64,000 nucleotides of DNA from Dyadobacter luticola (lineage in GTDB: Bacteria; Bacteroidota; Bacteroidia; Cytophagales; Spirosomataceae), in NCBI RefSeq assembly GCF_005860805.1, contig NZ_VCEJ01000004.1, forward strand, positions 1,736,001-1,800,000. Reading direction: 5' to 3'. Shown here in pieces: positions 1-9,493 of this stretch. The translations under genes were made by a program, and so were the position numbers. Under the pieces are notes generated by a model that made no database searches, was not told where the DNA came from, and worked only from the letters and a program-made list of their open reading frames with translations. Every line of letters starts with the position of its first letter. Position 1 is the stretch's first letter.

Positions 1-1
1 G

Positions 2-562
2 GCCACAGACATTTATCCCGAGCAGCCCCGCAAGCACAACTATCTGCTGCTGGATTTCACATCCGATATTTACGATCCTGCGGCACCGATCATCAACTGG
101 TCCAAGTCTGCGGACGGGGTACCTTACATCGGTAAGTATAATATGCCAAACCTTACTTACGATCAACAAGTTAGCGGTGGAAATTCAGGTATAGAAATGA
201 AGCTGCTGCGGTTTGCCGATATACTGCTGATCTACGCGGAAGCCGCTAACATGGCAGGTTCCGGCCCGACCCAGCTGGCCGTGGACCGCCTCAATATGAT
301 TATCGACCGCGCCAATGCGGGCACCGGAAAAGAAGCCAGGGCAACATTGGCTCTGACCAAGGCGCAATTTGACCAGAAAGTGCTTGATGAAAGAAGCTTC
401 GAGCTCTGTTTTGAAAATGACCGCTATTTTGATGTGTTAAGAAAGCGGATTTTGAAGGAAGTCAACTTGCCCGACAATGCCCAAGGCTTCGATGAAAATG
501 ATTATCTGTTGCCCATACCACCCCTTGATGCCAAAGCAATCGGGCAAAATCCGGGCTACTGA
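2..562 (+). CDS. SusD/RagB-family nutrient-binding outer-membrane lipoprotein, C-terminal part
   Basis: The frame is open from base 2, so the gene starts before the window; about 186 C-terminal residues are visible. SusD proteins sit on the outer face of the outer membrane and cap a SusC TonB-dependent porin to capture glycans or peptides. The sequence has the usual SusD C-terminal features: a helical stretch 'LLRFADILLIYAEAAN', then 'DERSFELCFENDRYFDVLR', then a closing 'YLLPIPPLDAKAIGQNPGY' tail, which is the standard SusD ending. The next gene starts 8 bases after the stop and encodes a secreted hydrolase, so the two probably belong to one utilisation locus whose SusC lies upstream. The substrate cannot be told from this fragment. 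Confidence 0.93.
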   Translation, partial: ATDIYPEQPRKHNYLLLDFTSDIYDPAAPIINWSKSADGVPYIGKYNMPNLTYDQQVSGGNSGIEMKLLRFADILLIYAEAANMAGSGPTQLAVDRLNMIIDRANAGTGKEARATLALTKAQFDQKVLDERSFELCFENDRYFDVLRKRILKEVNLPDNAQGFDENDYLLPIPPLDAKAIGQNPGY

Positions 563-569
563 TCGGGGA

Positions 570-3500
570 ATGTTTATGATTATGTATTTTAAAAAGATAT
601 GCCGCACGCTACTTTCCGGTGGTGTCCTGGCAGGTGTTTTCGCCTTTCCGTCTATATCTCAGGTTGGTCAGTCGCGCAATGATCAGCAACCACATTGGGA
701 GAAGATTTCAAGCAGAAATCCGGCTGGAAAAGACCCGTGGGGGTACGTCGGCTTTGGTGGGGGAGGTGCGATGTTTTATCCGGCAGTAAGCCCTCACAAC
801 CCAAACCGCGCCATGGTGGCCTGTGATATGACGGGTTCTTTTGCCACAAATGACGGCGGAAAATCCTGGCAAATGTTCAATCTCAGAGGGCCGGTCAGTT
901 ACTTCGTCTATGATCCAGCCGATTCGAACACGGTTTATGCAAATTCCATCGGCTTGTATAAAAGTACCGATCAGGGCAGCACCTGGTCACTTCTTTATCC
1001 GAGCCCGGCTGATGTGAGCGGGATCGTTTCACAGGGTGATCATGCCAATGAACAATTGGTCACCAAGGATAGCACTATACGGAAAGTGCTGGCTTTCGCT
1101 GTCGACCCGGCTGATTCTAAAAGCCTATATGCAGTGATTTCCATCGATGAAAAATCCGCTTTTTACACATCAAAAAACGGCGGTATAACCTGGCAGAAGG
1201 AAAGAGAACTAGAAGGAAAAACGAAAAACATTTACATTAATCCCGGCTCACCGCTGAATGACCGGACGGTATATGTTTGTGGTCAAAATAGCATCATGAA
1301 GCGTGAAAAAGGCATTTGGAAAACTACTATAAATCCTGGTGTTGAAGAGCTTACCGTATTTTCGGGTGGTTTTGATAAAAAAAGCAACCAGTACATCATT
1401 TATGCTATTTCGGGTACATCCTATTTTAATCTCAAGAAAGAAAAATCAGGCATTTACTACACAAAAGATGGCGGGGAAACCTGGGAAAACCGGCAGGCAG
1501 GGCTGACTAAGTTTACTGTAAAAGGCGCAGCAGTGCCCGAGTGGCGGACGATTGCCACCAGCGCTCTGCATCCGGAAGTGGTGTACGTCTCGTATGCCAA
1601 TTTGAAAGTGCATACCGATACGACCAGCATTGGTGTGGCTAAAAGCGAAGATTTCGGTTTAACGTGGAAACTGGCCTGGAAAGATAACCTTACCTCAAAA
1701 GGCGCAGTCGTTTCTGCGAATTTTGAAAATGATTGGGTTACCGAACGTTTCGGGCCGGGCTGGGGAGAAAATCCGTTTTCGATCGGTGTGTCACCTTCGA
1801 ACCCGGATATTTGTTACGCGACGGATTTCGGGCGGGCGATCAAGTCAAATAATGGTGGTAAAAGCTGGGAGCAGGTTTATACAAAGAAGAAAGACGCTGG
1901 CGGCTGGGTATCCCGGGGGTTGGAAGTGACAACTAGCTATGCCATCGTTTTTGATCCGTTTGATAAAAACCATGTATTTATTGCCAACACCGACATTGGC
2001 CTCATGGAAAGTCGCGATGGGGGAGAAGGCTGGCTGAGCGCGACGCAGCACAACGGTGTTCCGGATGCCTGGGCAAACAGTACTTACTGGCTGGAATTTG
2101 ATCCCAAAGTAAAAGGCCGCATCTGGGCGGTGATGAGCGGAACACACGATTTGCCGAGACCCAAAATGTGGCGGAAAAGCGGCGTGAAAGATTATAAGGG
2201 CGGCGTTTTGCTGAGCGAAGACGCCGGAAAATCCTGGAAGCCAGTAAGTCAGGACATTGGAGACGGAGCGATGACCCATATCCTGATTGACCCGGCGAGC
2301 GATCCGGGAAGCCGGACATTATATGTCTGCGTTTTTGGAAAAGGTGTGTACAAATCCAGCGACGGCGGCAAATCCTGGCAGCAGAAAAACAAAGGAATTG
2401 AGGGCGCTGAGCCTTTCGCGTGGCGCATTTTGAAAAGAGAAAAAGACAACCATCTATTCCTGATCGTCAACCGGAGAAGCGAAGACGGCAGCCTGGGTGC
2501 GGGCGATGGCGCATTGTATCGCTCCACAGACGGGGCTGAGTCCTGGACAAAAGTAACATTGCCGGCAGGAACCAATGCTCCGACCAGTCTGGCAGTGGAT
2601 CCGGAAAATGCGGGCAAGCTGATACTTTCTGCGTGGGGCAGGAGAGCCAGCGGTAACTTCTCCCCGGATACGGGCGGCGGGATTTTTATTTCGGACAATG
2701 ACGGGAAATCCTGGAAGCAGGTGATGGAAAACGATCAGCATATTCACGACATTACGTATGATCCGCGAGTAAAAACCTTTTATGCCTGCGGGTTCAACGG
2801 TGCTGCTTACAGGTCGGAGGATTCGGGTAATTCCTGGTCGCGACTGGAAGGCTACGATTTTAAATGGGGAAAGCGGGTGGAGCCTGATCCCCAAGATCCC
2901 GCGAAGGTTTATATCGTCACATTTGGCGGTGGTATCTGGCACGGACCGGCAAAATCGGAAGAAAAAAAACAGAGTCTTATTCACGAGATTAATCATAAAG
3001 AAATCCCCGCGGGAAAAACGGCCATCGCCATCACCGGCGCAACCATTATCGACGGAAATGGGGGAGAGCCTATGCAGAATGGTTGTGTGGTTGTGGAAAA
3101 TGGGAAAATTACGGGTGTTGGAAAAAACGGTAAGATCGCTATCCCTGCAGGCGCCGAAATCGTGGATGGAAAAGGCATGTCACTTTTACCTGGTTTTATC
3201 GACTCTCATTTTCATCTCGACGGCGAAAATGGGCTGACTTCCCTTTTCTTACAGCACGGTGTCACTTCGCTGCGTGACCCCGGTGCGTGGATTGAGGCTT
3301 ATGACGGCGAAAGGAAATCAGGAAAGCCAGTGCCCAGACTGTTCCTCGCCGATCCGCATCTGGATATGTTTCCGCCCGCATACCCGAAGGATGCCTACGT
3401 GGTGCGCGATGCTTTGGAGGCTGTGAATCAGGTCAATAGGATGGCCGACCGCGGCGCATCGGTGATAAAAGTGTATTTCAGGTTACCGCCGGGGATCATT

Positions 3501-4199
3501 GAGGAAGTATGCAAAGCAGCCCACAAACGCGGCTTGCCAGTGACAGGCCATCTGGAAACCACGGAGGCGATGGAGGCCATTAATGCAGGTCTCGACGGAA
3601 TCGAGCACATTACTTCATTCGGACTTTCATTACAACCGCAAATTGATGGTGAAAAATACCGGCAAATGGTGCTGGCCGATAATAATGCAAGAAAAAAGGG
3701 TCGGTATGATGTTTGGAATAAATTGGACCTCAACGGGTGGCGCGTGGATACATTGCTTCATTTTTTGGTAAAAAAGGGCACATTCGTAAGCCCGACACTC
3801 GGTGCATTTGAATACCAGGCTCCTGCTAAGCGTCAAAAATTGCTGATAGATTCTGTAAAATTGTCGGGCTTCAATAATATGAAAGCGTTGACAGCCAAAC
3901 TGAAAAAAGGTGGAGCCAAAATTGTGCTTGGCTCGCATTCCATGATCGAATATGCCGAAACCGGCTGGGCATTTCAGCGGGAACTGGAACTATTTGTCGA
4001 AAGCGGGATCAGTCCGTCAGAAGCCATCGTAGCAGCTACGATGGAAAACGCCCGGTTTTTCCGCGTAGCTGACAGGCTGGGAAGCATTGAAGTGGGCAAG
4101 ATTGCCGACTTGATTTTAATAAAAGGAAATCCGGTTGACAATATCAGGGCTGCCAGAAATGTGATGAAGGTAATGTTAAATGGGGTTTGGGTTAAATAG
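570..4199 (+). CDS. Secreted Asp-box beta-propeller fused to an amidohydrolase
   Basis: About 1209 residues. Starts at 570, 576 or 582 are possible, all just before a signal peptide (KKICRTLLSGGVLAGVFAF); the longer open frame upstream overlaps susD and is ignored. Residues about 40-800 are sortilin/GH74-like propeller repeats with many Asp-box motifs such as 'SSDGGKSWQQ', 'STDGAESWTK' and 'SEDSGNSWSR'. From about 815 to the end there is an imidazolonepropionase/prolidase-like amidohydrolase: 'PGFIDSHFHLDG' with the HxH metal pair near 880, a lysine in 'SVIKVYF', histidines in 'TGHLET' and 'EHITSFG', and the usual 'GKIADLILIKGNP' ending. At the place where the family normally has the metal-binding Asp (GTD/GSD) this protein reads 'GSHSM'. 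It probably acts outside the cytoplasm on a peptide or cyclic amide taken up with the SusCD pair; the true substrate is unknown. Confidence 0.9.
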   Translation: MFMIMYFKKICRTLLSGGVLAGVFAFPSISQVGQSRNDQQPHWEKISSRNPAGKDPWGYVGFGGGGAMFYPAVSPHNPNRAMVACDMTGSFATNDGGKSWQMFNLRGPVSYFVYDPADSNTVYANSIGLYKSTDQGSTWSLLYPSPADVSGIVSQGDHANEQLVTKDSTIRKVLAFAVDPADSKSLYAVISIDEKSAFYTSKNGGITWQKERELEGKTKNIYINPGSPLNDRTVYVCGQNSIMKREKGIWKTTINPGVEELTVFSGGFDKKSNQYIIYAISGTSYFNLKKEKSGIYYTKDGGETWENRQAGLTKFTVKGAAVPEWRTIATSALHPEVVYVSYANLKVHTDTTSIGVAKSEDFGLTWKLAWKDNLTSKGAVVSANFENDWVTERFGPGWGENPFSIGVSPSNPDICYATDFGRAIKSNNGGKSWEQVYTKKKDAGGWVSRGLEVTTSYAIVFDPFDKNHVFIANTDIGLMESRDGGEGWLSATQHNGVPDAWANSTYWLEFDPKVKGRIWAVMSGTHDLPRPKMWRKSGVKDYKGGVLLSEDAGKSWKPVSQDIGDGAMTHILIDPASDPGSRTLYVCVFGKGVYKSSDGGKSWQQKNKGIEGAEPFAWRILKREKDNHLFLIVNRRSEDGSLGAGDGALYRSTDGAESWTKVTLPAGTNAPTSLAVDPENAGKLILSAWGRRASGNFSPDTGGGIFISDNDGKSWKQVMENDQHIHDITYDPRVKTFYACGFNGAAYRSEDSGNSWSRLEGYDFKWGKRVEPDPQDPAKVYIVTFGGGIWHGPAKSEEKKQSLIHEINHKEIPAGKTAIAITGATIIDGNGGEPMQNGCVVVENGKITGVGKNGKIAIPAGAEIVDGKGMSLLPGFIDSHFHLDGENGLTSLFLQHGVTSLRDPGAWIEAYDGERKSGKPVPRLFLADPHLDMFPPAYPKDAYVVRDALEAVNQVNRMADRGASVIKVYFRLPPGIIEEVCKAAHKRGLPVTGHLETTEAMEAINAGLDGIEHITSFGLSLQPQIDGEKYRQMVLADNNARKKGRYDVWNKLDLNGWRVDTLLHFLVKKGTFVSPTLGAFEYQAPAKRQKLLIDSVKLSGFNNMKALTAKLKKGGAKIVLGSHSMIEYAETGWAFQRELELFVESGISPSEAIVAATMENARFFRVADRLGSIEVGKIADLILIKGNPVDNIRAARNVMKVMLNGVWVK

Positions 4200-4227
4200 A
4201 TTCTGCTGTCGTCCTGGCGAAGCAAAT

Positions 4228-4992
4228 TTATGAAATGCTTTTTTTCTGGTTGGTCAGCATTTGTTGAATGTTACGGTACAGTTCAATGGCTTTCCGGCCA
4301 AAAAGGGGCAGTTTGACGCTCGGCTCGCCGCCATATCTTTCGCGGAAACCGATGGGTATATACGCGTGCGTCACAGATTTGTTGCGCCGAAGCAAAACGG
4401 CCAGTGCCACATTGGCAAGATGAAAATCCGACGGAATTTGCCGGATAGCTGTTTGAATGATATCAGTTTGCATCAGGCGGTATGGAACATTTGCGTCGGG
4501 GCAATCCACCCGGAATGCGAGCAGTAACATTGTCCGCAGGATTTTGCTGATTACCGTGCGTTTCCAGCCATCGTCGCGGCTCTTTCTGATTCCCGAGACC
4601 ACCATTGTCTCGTTGCGGAGCTGCCAAAAAGCAGCAAAGTATTGCGGGTCACATTGCCAGTCGGAATCAATTTGAAGAACAAAACGTGCGCCTAATTCCC
4701 CGGCCCGCTGATACCCTTCGAGGCAGGTTTGCCCATGACCGCGATTCGGCCGACTGACAATCACCAGGCGCTGCCCAAACTGCGTTTGCAGCTGGCGCAG
4801 GATAACGAGCGAATTATCCCGGGAGCCGTCGTCGATAGCAAGAACAAGAAAATTCGGGCAACATTTTTCCAAAGCTGGTATCCATTCAAGGATCACTTTT
4901 TGAATAGCATCCTGCTCATTATAGACCGGAATCACTACGACGAGTTCAGGTGGCAATGCGCCAGGCACGCCGGCAATCAAATCAGAATTCAT
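4228..4992 (-). CDS. Family 2 glycosyltransferase
   Basis: 254 residues with no membrane segment. It begins with the GT-A nucleotide-binding fold: 'VVVIPVYNEQDAIQKVI', then 'LAIDDGSRDNSL' and 'SRPNRGHGQTCLEGYQ', and 'VLQIDSDWQCDP' carries the metal-binding DxD-like motif. This is the dolichyl-phosphate-mannose-synthase-like branch of GT2, enzymes that transfer a sugar from a nucleotide donor to a lipid carrier or a growing glycan. The gene stands alone and converges with the upstream hydrolase gene, leaving 28 bases between the two stops. The acceptor and donor cannot be inferred from context. Confidence 0.88.
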   Translation of the reverse strand: MNSDLIAGVPGALPPELVVVIPVYNEQDAIQKVILEWIPALEKCCPNFLVLAIDDGSRDNSLVILRQLQTQFGQRLVIVSRPNRGHGQTCLEGYQRAGELGARFVLQIDSDWQCDPQYFAAFWQLRNETMVVSGIRKSRDDGWKRTVISKILRTMLLLAFRVDCPDANVPYRLMQTDIIQTAIRQIPSDFHLANVALAVLLRRNKSVTHAYIPIGFRERYGGEPSVKLPLFGRKAIELYRNIQQMLTNQKKSIS

Positions 4993-5135
4993 TAAAAATT
5001 TTCAATATAGATGATGCTGCGGAAACGATTGAGGCGAATAGTCCAAATGTTGCGAAAAGTCTTAAGCTGCAAAGATGGTACGATTTTTTTCAATCACGGC
5101 TCAATAATTCAACAATCACTTAAAACCTATAACCA

Positions 5136-5681
5136 ATGAAAACCGCAAAAAATAAAACCGCCGCAAAGAAACAAATCACCGAACAAGATGGTGAAAAGTT
5201 AAAAGAATTGTTGGTCGATGGCCTTAAGGACATTTATTGGGCAGAGAAAAACCTGGCCAAAGCGTTGGTGAAAATGTCGAAGAACGCGACTTCCGAAGAA
5301 CTGAAATCCGCATTTGATCTGCATAAAACACAAACTGACGAGCATGCAGTAACGCTTGAAAAAGTGTTTGAAATCGTTGGAGAAAAAGCCCAGGCTAAAA
5401 AATGCGCCGCGATGGAAGGGTTGATCGAAGAAGCAAACGAAATAATTGAAAGTACGGATAAAGGAACTATGGTGCGGGATTGTGGCCTGATCATGGCCGC
5501 ACAGAAAGTCGAGCATTATGAAATGGCTTCGTACGGCACATTGCGCAACATTGCCAGGACACTTGGTTACGAAGATGCCGCCGGACTGCTGCAACAAACA
5601 CTCGACCAGGAAGGAGAAACAGACCATCTGCTTACAGATCTGGCAGAATCGTATGTAAACGAGGAAGCAAGCGTAGAATAG
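5136..5681 (+). CDS. Ferritin-like DUF892 (YciE/YciF-type) stress protein
   Basis: 181 residues. A short basic N-terminal tail (KTAKNKTAAKKQ) is followed by a four-helix ferritin-like bundle. Family features visible are 'KELLVDGLKDIYWAEKNL' at the start of helix 1, 'HKTQTDEHAVTLEKVFE' in helix 2, 'AAQKVEHYEMASYGTL' in helix 3 and 'LDQEGETDHLLTDLAE' in helix 4. The acidic and His positions would make a diiron-type site. Members of DUF892 are usually induced by general stress; the biochemical activity is not settled. The gene is a single unit with its own start and a strong hairpin terminator 20 bases after the stop. Confidence 0.93.
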   Translation: MKTAKNKTAAKKQITEQDGEKLKELLVDGLKDIYWAEKNLAKALVKMSKNATSEELKSAFDLHKTQTDEHAVTLEKVFEIVGEKAQAKKCAAMEGLIEEANEIIESTDKGTMVRDCGLIMAAQKVEHYEMASYGTLRNIARTLGYEDAAGLLQQTLDQEGETDHLLTDLAESYVNEEASVE

Positions 5682-5701
5682 TCTTAGAATGTATAATCAC
5701 A

Positions 5702-5734
5702 AAAAGCTGGCGAAACCAAACTTCGCCAGCTTTT
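5702..5734 (+). terminator. Rho-independent terminator after the ferritin-like gene
   Basis: A perfect 13-base inverted repeat (5702-5714 and 5722-5734, AAAAGCTGGCGAA on the left arm) with a 7-base loop, flanked by A and T runs. It lies 20 bases after the stop of the DUF892 gene and can act on both strands, so it may also end transcripts of the AraC gene coming from the right. Confidence 0.93.
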
Positions 5735-5823
5735 TTGTTGGGGGTAAATGCTGTCCGGTATATTAGTGCCGAATGTATTGATGAGGGAATTCCGGTTTTC
5801 GGTTGATCAAAATCGAATACGCG

Positions 5824-6738
5824 TTAATTAAAAGAACGCCTGAAATCCAAAGGCGACACACTGGTTTTGAGCTTGAAAAGTTTGCTAAAAGATTGCGGAT
5901 GTTCAAACCCTAATTCATACGCTATTTCGCTGATCGAAGCATCGCTCGTCGATAACTGTTCCTTTGCTTTTTCGATCAGATGATTATGAATGTGCTGTTG
6001 TGTATTTTGCCCGGTCATGGATCGCAGCATATCACTTAAATAGCTCGCACTGACATTTAATTGCTCAGAAAGAAATTGGACCGTTGGAAGCCCCTGCTTT
6101 TTGGTTGGTGGTGACTGAAACCAGGCCTGTAAAATCTCTTCCACCTTTTGAAGAAGATCGCTGCTTACTGCTTTACGGGTAATGAATTGTCGGTTGTAGA
6201 ATCGGTTGGCATAATTCAGCAGCAATTCAATCTGGGAAATCACAACGTCCTGGCTGAAATGATCAATTCTGTCTTTTAATTCTTCTTCAATATTTTCGAA
6301 AACAGCGATGATCGTGGTCTTTTCTTTTTCCGACAAGTGCAGCGCTTCATGGATAGAATAGGAAAAGAATCCGAACTCTTTAATCTTCCTGGCGAGTTCG
6401 TAGCCCAGTAAAAAATCAGGATGAAAAAGTAAAGTATAACCGGATTGATCGCTGATTGGTGCGTGGCTTCCTGTAATCTGATTAGGCGAAACAAAGAACA
6501 TTCCCCCCTCGTCGAAATCGTAGTAATGCTGCCCGTATTTGAACTTCCCCTGAAAGTTCATCTTATAAGAGATCTTGTAAAAATTGAGAATGTGGGGACT
6601 GGGAAGTCTTTCCAGCGGAATGGTCCCATCAGCATTGTTGATTAAACTTACCAATGGGTGCATAGGTGCCGGAATATCCAGCGCCTTATGCAGCCTTGAT
6701 AAGGATTGGAATCTATGGCTAGACAGCTCATCCTTCAT
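5824..6738 (-). CDS. AraC-family transcription regulator
   Basis: 304 residues from an ATG at 6738 (MKDELSSHRF); the frame extends to 6768 only with a TTG start that would overlap the neighbour. The N-terminal half is an AraC-type cupin-like sensor region ('HILNFYKISYKMNF', 'GGMFFVSPNQITGS'). The C-terminal 100 residues contain both helix-turn-helix units: 'FLSEQLNVSASYLSDMLRSM' and 'ISEIAYELGFEHPQSFSKLF', ending 'SVSPLDFRRSF'. The hydrolase gene on the same strand ends 13 bases upstream, so the two form a transcription unit in which the regulator probably follows and may control the hydrolase. The inducer is unknown. Confidence 0.92.
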   Translation of the reverse strand: MKDELSSHRFQSLSRLHKALDIPAPMHPLVSLINNADGTIPLERLPSPHILNFYKISYKMNFQGKFKYGQHYYDFDEGGMFFVSPNQITGSHAPISDQSGYTLLFHPDFLLGYELARKIKEFGFFSYSIHEALHLSEKEKTTIIAVFENIEEELKDRIDHFSQDVVISQIELLLNYANRFYNRQFITRKAVSSDLLQKVEEILQAWFQSPPTKKQGLPTVQFLSEQLNVSASYLSDMLRSMTGQNTQQHIHNHLIEKAKEQLSTSDASISEIAYELGFEHPQSFSKLFKLKTSVSPLDFRRSFN

Positions 6739-6751
6739 AGTAATGCCTGTT

Positions 6752-7681
6752 TTATAATTTACTTTCAATACTGCCTAATGCACCCTGTACGCCGTTAAGT
6801 GTTTTCTTGGCTTCTTCCCAGCTTGAATCGCTCGGATCGAACATACTCCGAACATAGGCAAGAATGCTTTCACATACAAAGGCAACACGCTCCGGATTTT
6901 CATCACTTGTTTCGCGGGCATCATACCCTGATATGCCACCAAAGATGTGTTCGGCGCCGAAAACAGTCAGCAGGTCTTTTGGGCCGGGACTTTGATAATA
7001 AGCGTCCGCACGCCAGTTGTCCACATCAGAGAACATGAGGTTAATGTCTTTGTCCCCATTCACAATGAGCGCTGGCAAAGTCATGGTGCCGAAATTGCCG
7101 GCCGCCAAAACAGGATAATGCTGCCTGTTTACCCCATTAAATCCTTCCGGCCCGCCAGAGGCGCCAATCAGCACCAGGGCTTTTAATCTCGGTTCCGCAG
7201 CATTCACGATTTTACCTGTTGCAGGGTCGGTTACCTCCATCCCAGCCAGCATGGCAACCGTGTGGCCGCCCATGGAATGGCCGATGGCAGCCACCTTTGC
7301 TTTATCAACTCTTCCGGTCAACCCGGGTACTGTCGCAATGATTTCGTCTAAATGATCCAAGATAAATTGCATGTCCGTTGCCCGTGAACTCCAAAACAAA
7401 GGTGCTTCTGGAAGGGATGAAGGAAGTGCAAGTGCTCTCGAGTTTTGATGGTTAGGTTGAATAACAACAAACCCTGCTGCCGCAAAAAAATCTACAATAG
7501 GCCCATACCCTTTGTACGAAGAAAGGAAGTTAGAAGGGCCATGTCCATGCGAAAGAAGGATAACTGGCAGATTGTTTCCGCTTGCAGGAGCAGAAACTTT
7601 CATTTCAAGATCTACGTGACGGCCGGGGACTTGTAACACAACCGGACTAAAACTCATGATGGGTGTTTGTGACTGTTTCAT
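6752..7681 (-). CDS. Alpha/beta hydrolase (chlorophyllase/PAF-acetylhydrolase-like)
   Basis: 309 residues from the ATG at 7681; another ATG at 7657 is possible, and the longer frame needs a TTG. No signal peptide is visible. The fold is clear: oxyanion region 'VILLSHGHGPSNFLSSYKGY', nucleophile elbow 'AIGHSMGGHTVAML' with the catalytic Ser, an acid position in 'LIVNGDKDINLMF', and the catalytic His in 'FGAEHIFGGISGYD'. Related enzymes act on esters of small molecules or lipids. It is encoded just upstream of, and cotranscribed with, an AraC regulator, so its expression is probably substrate-induced. The natural ester is unknown. Confidence 0.88.
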   Translation of the reverse strand: MKQSQTPIMSFSPVVLQVPGRHVDLEMKVSAPASGNNLPVILLSHGHGPSNFLSSYKGYGPIVDFFAAAGFVVIQPNHQNSRALALPSSLPEAPLFWSSRATDMQFILDHLDEIIATVPGLTGRVDKAKVAAIGHSMGGHTVAMLAGMEVTDPATGKIVNAAEPRLKALVLIGASGGPEGFNGVNRQHYPVLAAGNFGTMTLPALIVNGDKDINLMFSDVDNWRADAYYQSPGPKDLLTVFGAEHIFGGISGYDARETSDENPERVAFVCESILAYVRSMFDPSDSSWEEAKKTLNGVQGALGSIESKL

Positions 7682-7711
7682 TTGATCTTTGATTAAATTT
7701 TGATAATGCAA

Positions 7712-8748
7712 AGTTCATCAGCCCTTAACTCCCCGGCGTAGTGAAATCGGGGCATTGCTTAGCCAAAATCAGGAAAAGGGAACGTATTAATTTGCGAAGG
7801 ATATCAGAGGGGAAGTAGAACAGCATGAAGAGGTGACTGGAATGTCGGCCAGAGCGGCGGAGAGATAGGTAGGGGTTATGGGCTGACAAGCCTATCCCAT
7901 CGGAATAATATCAATTTTTTAAAAGCAAAATCCTAAAATATTATAGTTTGCTGAAGCCTGTTCTTCTTATTCCAGGTCACAAGCATAGGGTAGAAGAGTT
8001 CGTTATCAACCGACAAAAGGTAGGCGCTACCTATCCGCAGCGCGCAACCGTGCCTCTCAATGTTATCAACCTTATTCGTCGCTAACTAGCCTCAAAAGCA
8101 TTTGCTGTAAGCTGCTCATTAAAAAGTTGATGCGAAGGAATTGTTCTCAGCAGCTCTTCCCTTCTATTTTTTTTTCAAATGATAACTGTGCTGGCCGCCA
8201 GAGCTTCAATGTGATATCAAATTCAGATATTCATCGGGAAATTTCAATACGCCCGCGCCGGTATTTTTCGAAAGCTTAAAACATGTCACGGCAAACTAAT
8301 TGAAAACTTTGCATCTGTGTGCTTTGCAGGTAGAGAGGGATTGAATTTTTCCTGTAAACAGCTATATTATAGATACTTATCAACCCTACTTCTCTAGTTC
8401 CATGATTTACGACATTCACTCAAAATCTAACCCCCTTTATCGAATATCTAACTGATTATCAACAAGTAACAATCTTATTTTTACGTAAAGTTAAGAAATT
8501 GTTTTTTAACGGCAAAAATCGGTTGGTTTTTACTGATTATTTGGGTTCGAATCCGTTCTCTTCGGAGGTTCGAAACCGTTTCGTGAGAAATACATGGGTT
8601 TTCAAATACTGCAAATAGAAAGATGAAAGAGAAGGACGCAGTTTTGAGATTGAACAATAAATACTCTCTCATAAAGGCTATGCCAGGGCTTAGAAAATCG
8701 ATAAATCGGAGAGATTATAATACGGTTAGAAAATGGGCAAGTCAGTCA
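7712..8748. other. Gene-poor stretch at the left edge of the AT-rich region
   Basis: About 1 kb without an open frame I can support on either strand. The base composition drops here from GC-richer to AT-rich. A T-arm-like string (GGTTCGAATCC) occurs near 8548, but no cloverleaf can be folded around it. The short frames at 8481-8672 and 8623-8805 have no family features. I see no RNA gene, phage gene or clear repeat. Confidence 0.5.
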
Positions 8749-9123
8749 TTAATCGGTCTCCTTATCATTCCAAGATTTACGCACTGTCGGTGTACGTCCG
8801 CCTAACTTAGAGCACTTAAATAATGCCTGCCGATGCGCATCTGCCCGGCTCTGGCAACCAGCAGCAGCTCCAATAACGCGGCGTCCTTTTGTACTATACC
8901 CCAAGGCAATCGCTCCATAGCCTTTATGGTTTACTTTTATCATAAGATAAGGTGAAATCGCCCCATTGAAAATGCATTTATTATATGCACAGTCAGCCGC
9001 ATCCAGGGTACCATAACAATAACCATACTTACCAGTACTTGAACAAACATATACGGCGGATTGCGCTTGAACGGAAGAGCATCCGATGACAAAATAGAAA
9101 ATAACGATTAGATGACAATTCAT
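8749..9123 (-). CDS. Small secreted Cys-rich protein, DUF4189-like
   Basis: 124 residues with a signal sequence (HLIVIFYFVIGCSSVQAQS); the Cys in 'VIGCSS' could also make it a lipoprotein. The mature part has seven Cys and the pattern 'GYGAIALGYSTKGRRVIGAAAGC' followed by 'ADAHRQALFKCSKLGG', which I recognise from DUF4189-type small secreted domains (an alternation of 'GAIA' strands and a Cys-containing helix). It is a single gene that diverges from the response-regulator unit. Function unknown; possibly an envelope or inhibitor-like protein. Confidence 0.65.
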   Translation of the reverse strand: MNCHLIVIFYFVIGCSSVQAQSAVYVCSSTGKYGYCYGTLDAADCAYNKCIFNGAISPYLMIKVNHKGYGAIALGYSTKGRRVIGAAAGCQSRADAHRQALFKCSKLGGRTPTVRKSWNDKETD

Positions 9124-9228
9124 ACGAAGTTATACTTGCCAAAAAGACGGAAAAAGATATGAAGTTAAGTGTGTTCAAAATTCATCTCTTTCACACTTAA
9201 CCGAAATCCCGTACCGCTTGGATATAAG

Positions 9229-9275
9229 ATACCGCCGAGGGAGTATTCCTTCCACGTATACCCTCTGCCGGGTAT
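9229..9275. promoter_or_regulatory. Two tandem palindromes ATAC-N10-GTAT before the response-regulator operon
   Basis: Site 1 is at 9229-9246 and site 2 at 9258-9275, with centres 29 bases apart and thus roughly on the same face of the helix. Site 2 is the stronger palindrome (TATACCC / GGGTATA). The same ATAC-N10-GTAT pattern occurs at 15995-16012 between the sensor kinase gene and the papain-like gene. The size and symmetry fit a dimeric regulator such as the NarL-type protein encoded at 9494. This is inference from sequence alone. Confidence 0.5.
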
Positions 9276-9493
9276 AACAATAGCACAATGTTACTGCATA
9301 TAAGGGATTTCGCTCTCTGAAAATTGTCCTGAATTTTGTACAGGCACTTACCTGCAGTTTTTACACCATAATGAAATTTGAAGCGAAATTCAATTAATTT
9401 AGAAACTATGTATTTCGAATACAGCAGATTAACAAAGTAAATGCTCATTCTTGACTACTTACCCGTTATTATAACTAATCCGACAATGCCGCT

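Noticed and set aside
1845..2996. Several long minus-strand frames under the propeller domain
   Set aside because: Shadows of the repetitive Asp-box coding sequence on the plus strand.
8540..8580. T-arm-like string GGTTCGAATCC as a tRNA or tRNA fragment
   Set aside because: No acceptor, D or anticodon stem can be folded around it and the T-stem does not pair fully.
8623..8805. 60-codon plus-strand frame as a RiPP precursor for the kinase/HopA1 locus
   Set aside because: It overlaps the DUF4189-like gene, has a basic random composition and no Ser/Thr/Cys-rich core.
9197..9448. 83-codon minus-strand frame
   Set aside because: Covers the palindromes before the response regulator, has no family features and looks random.
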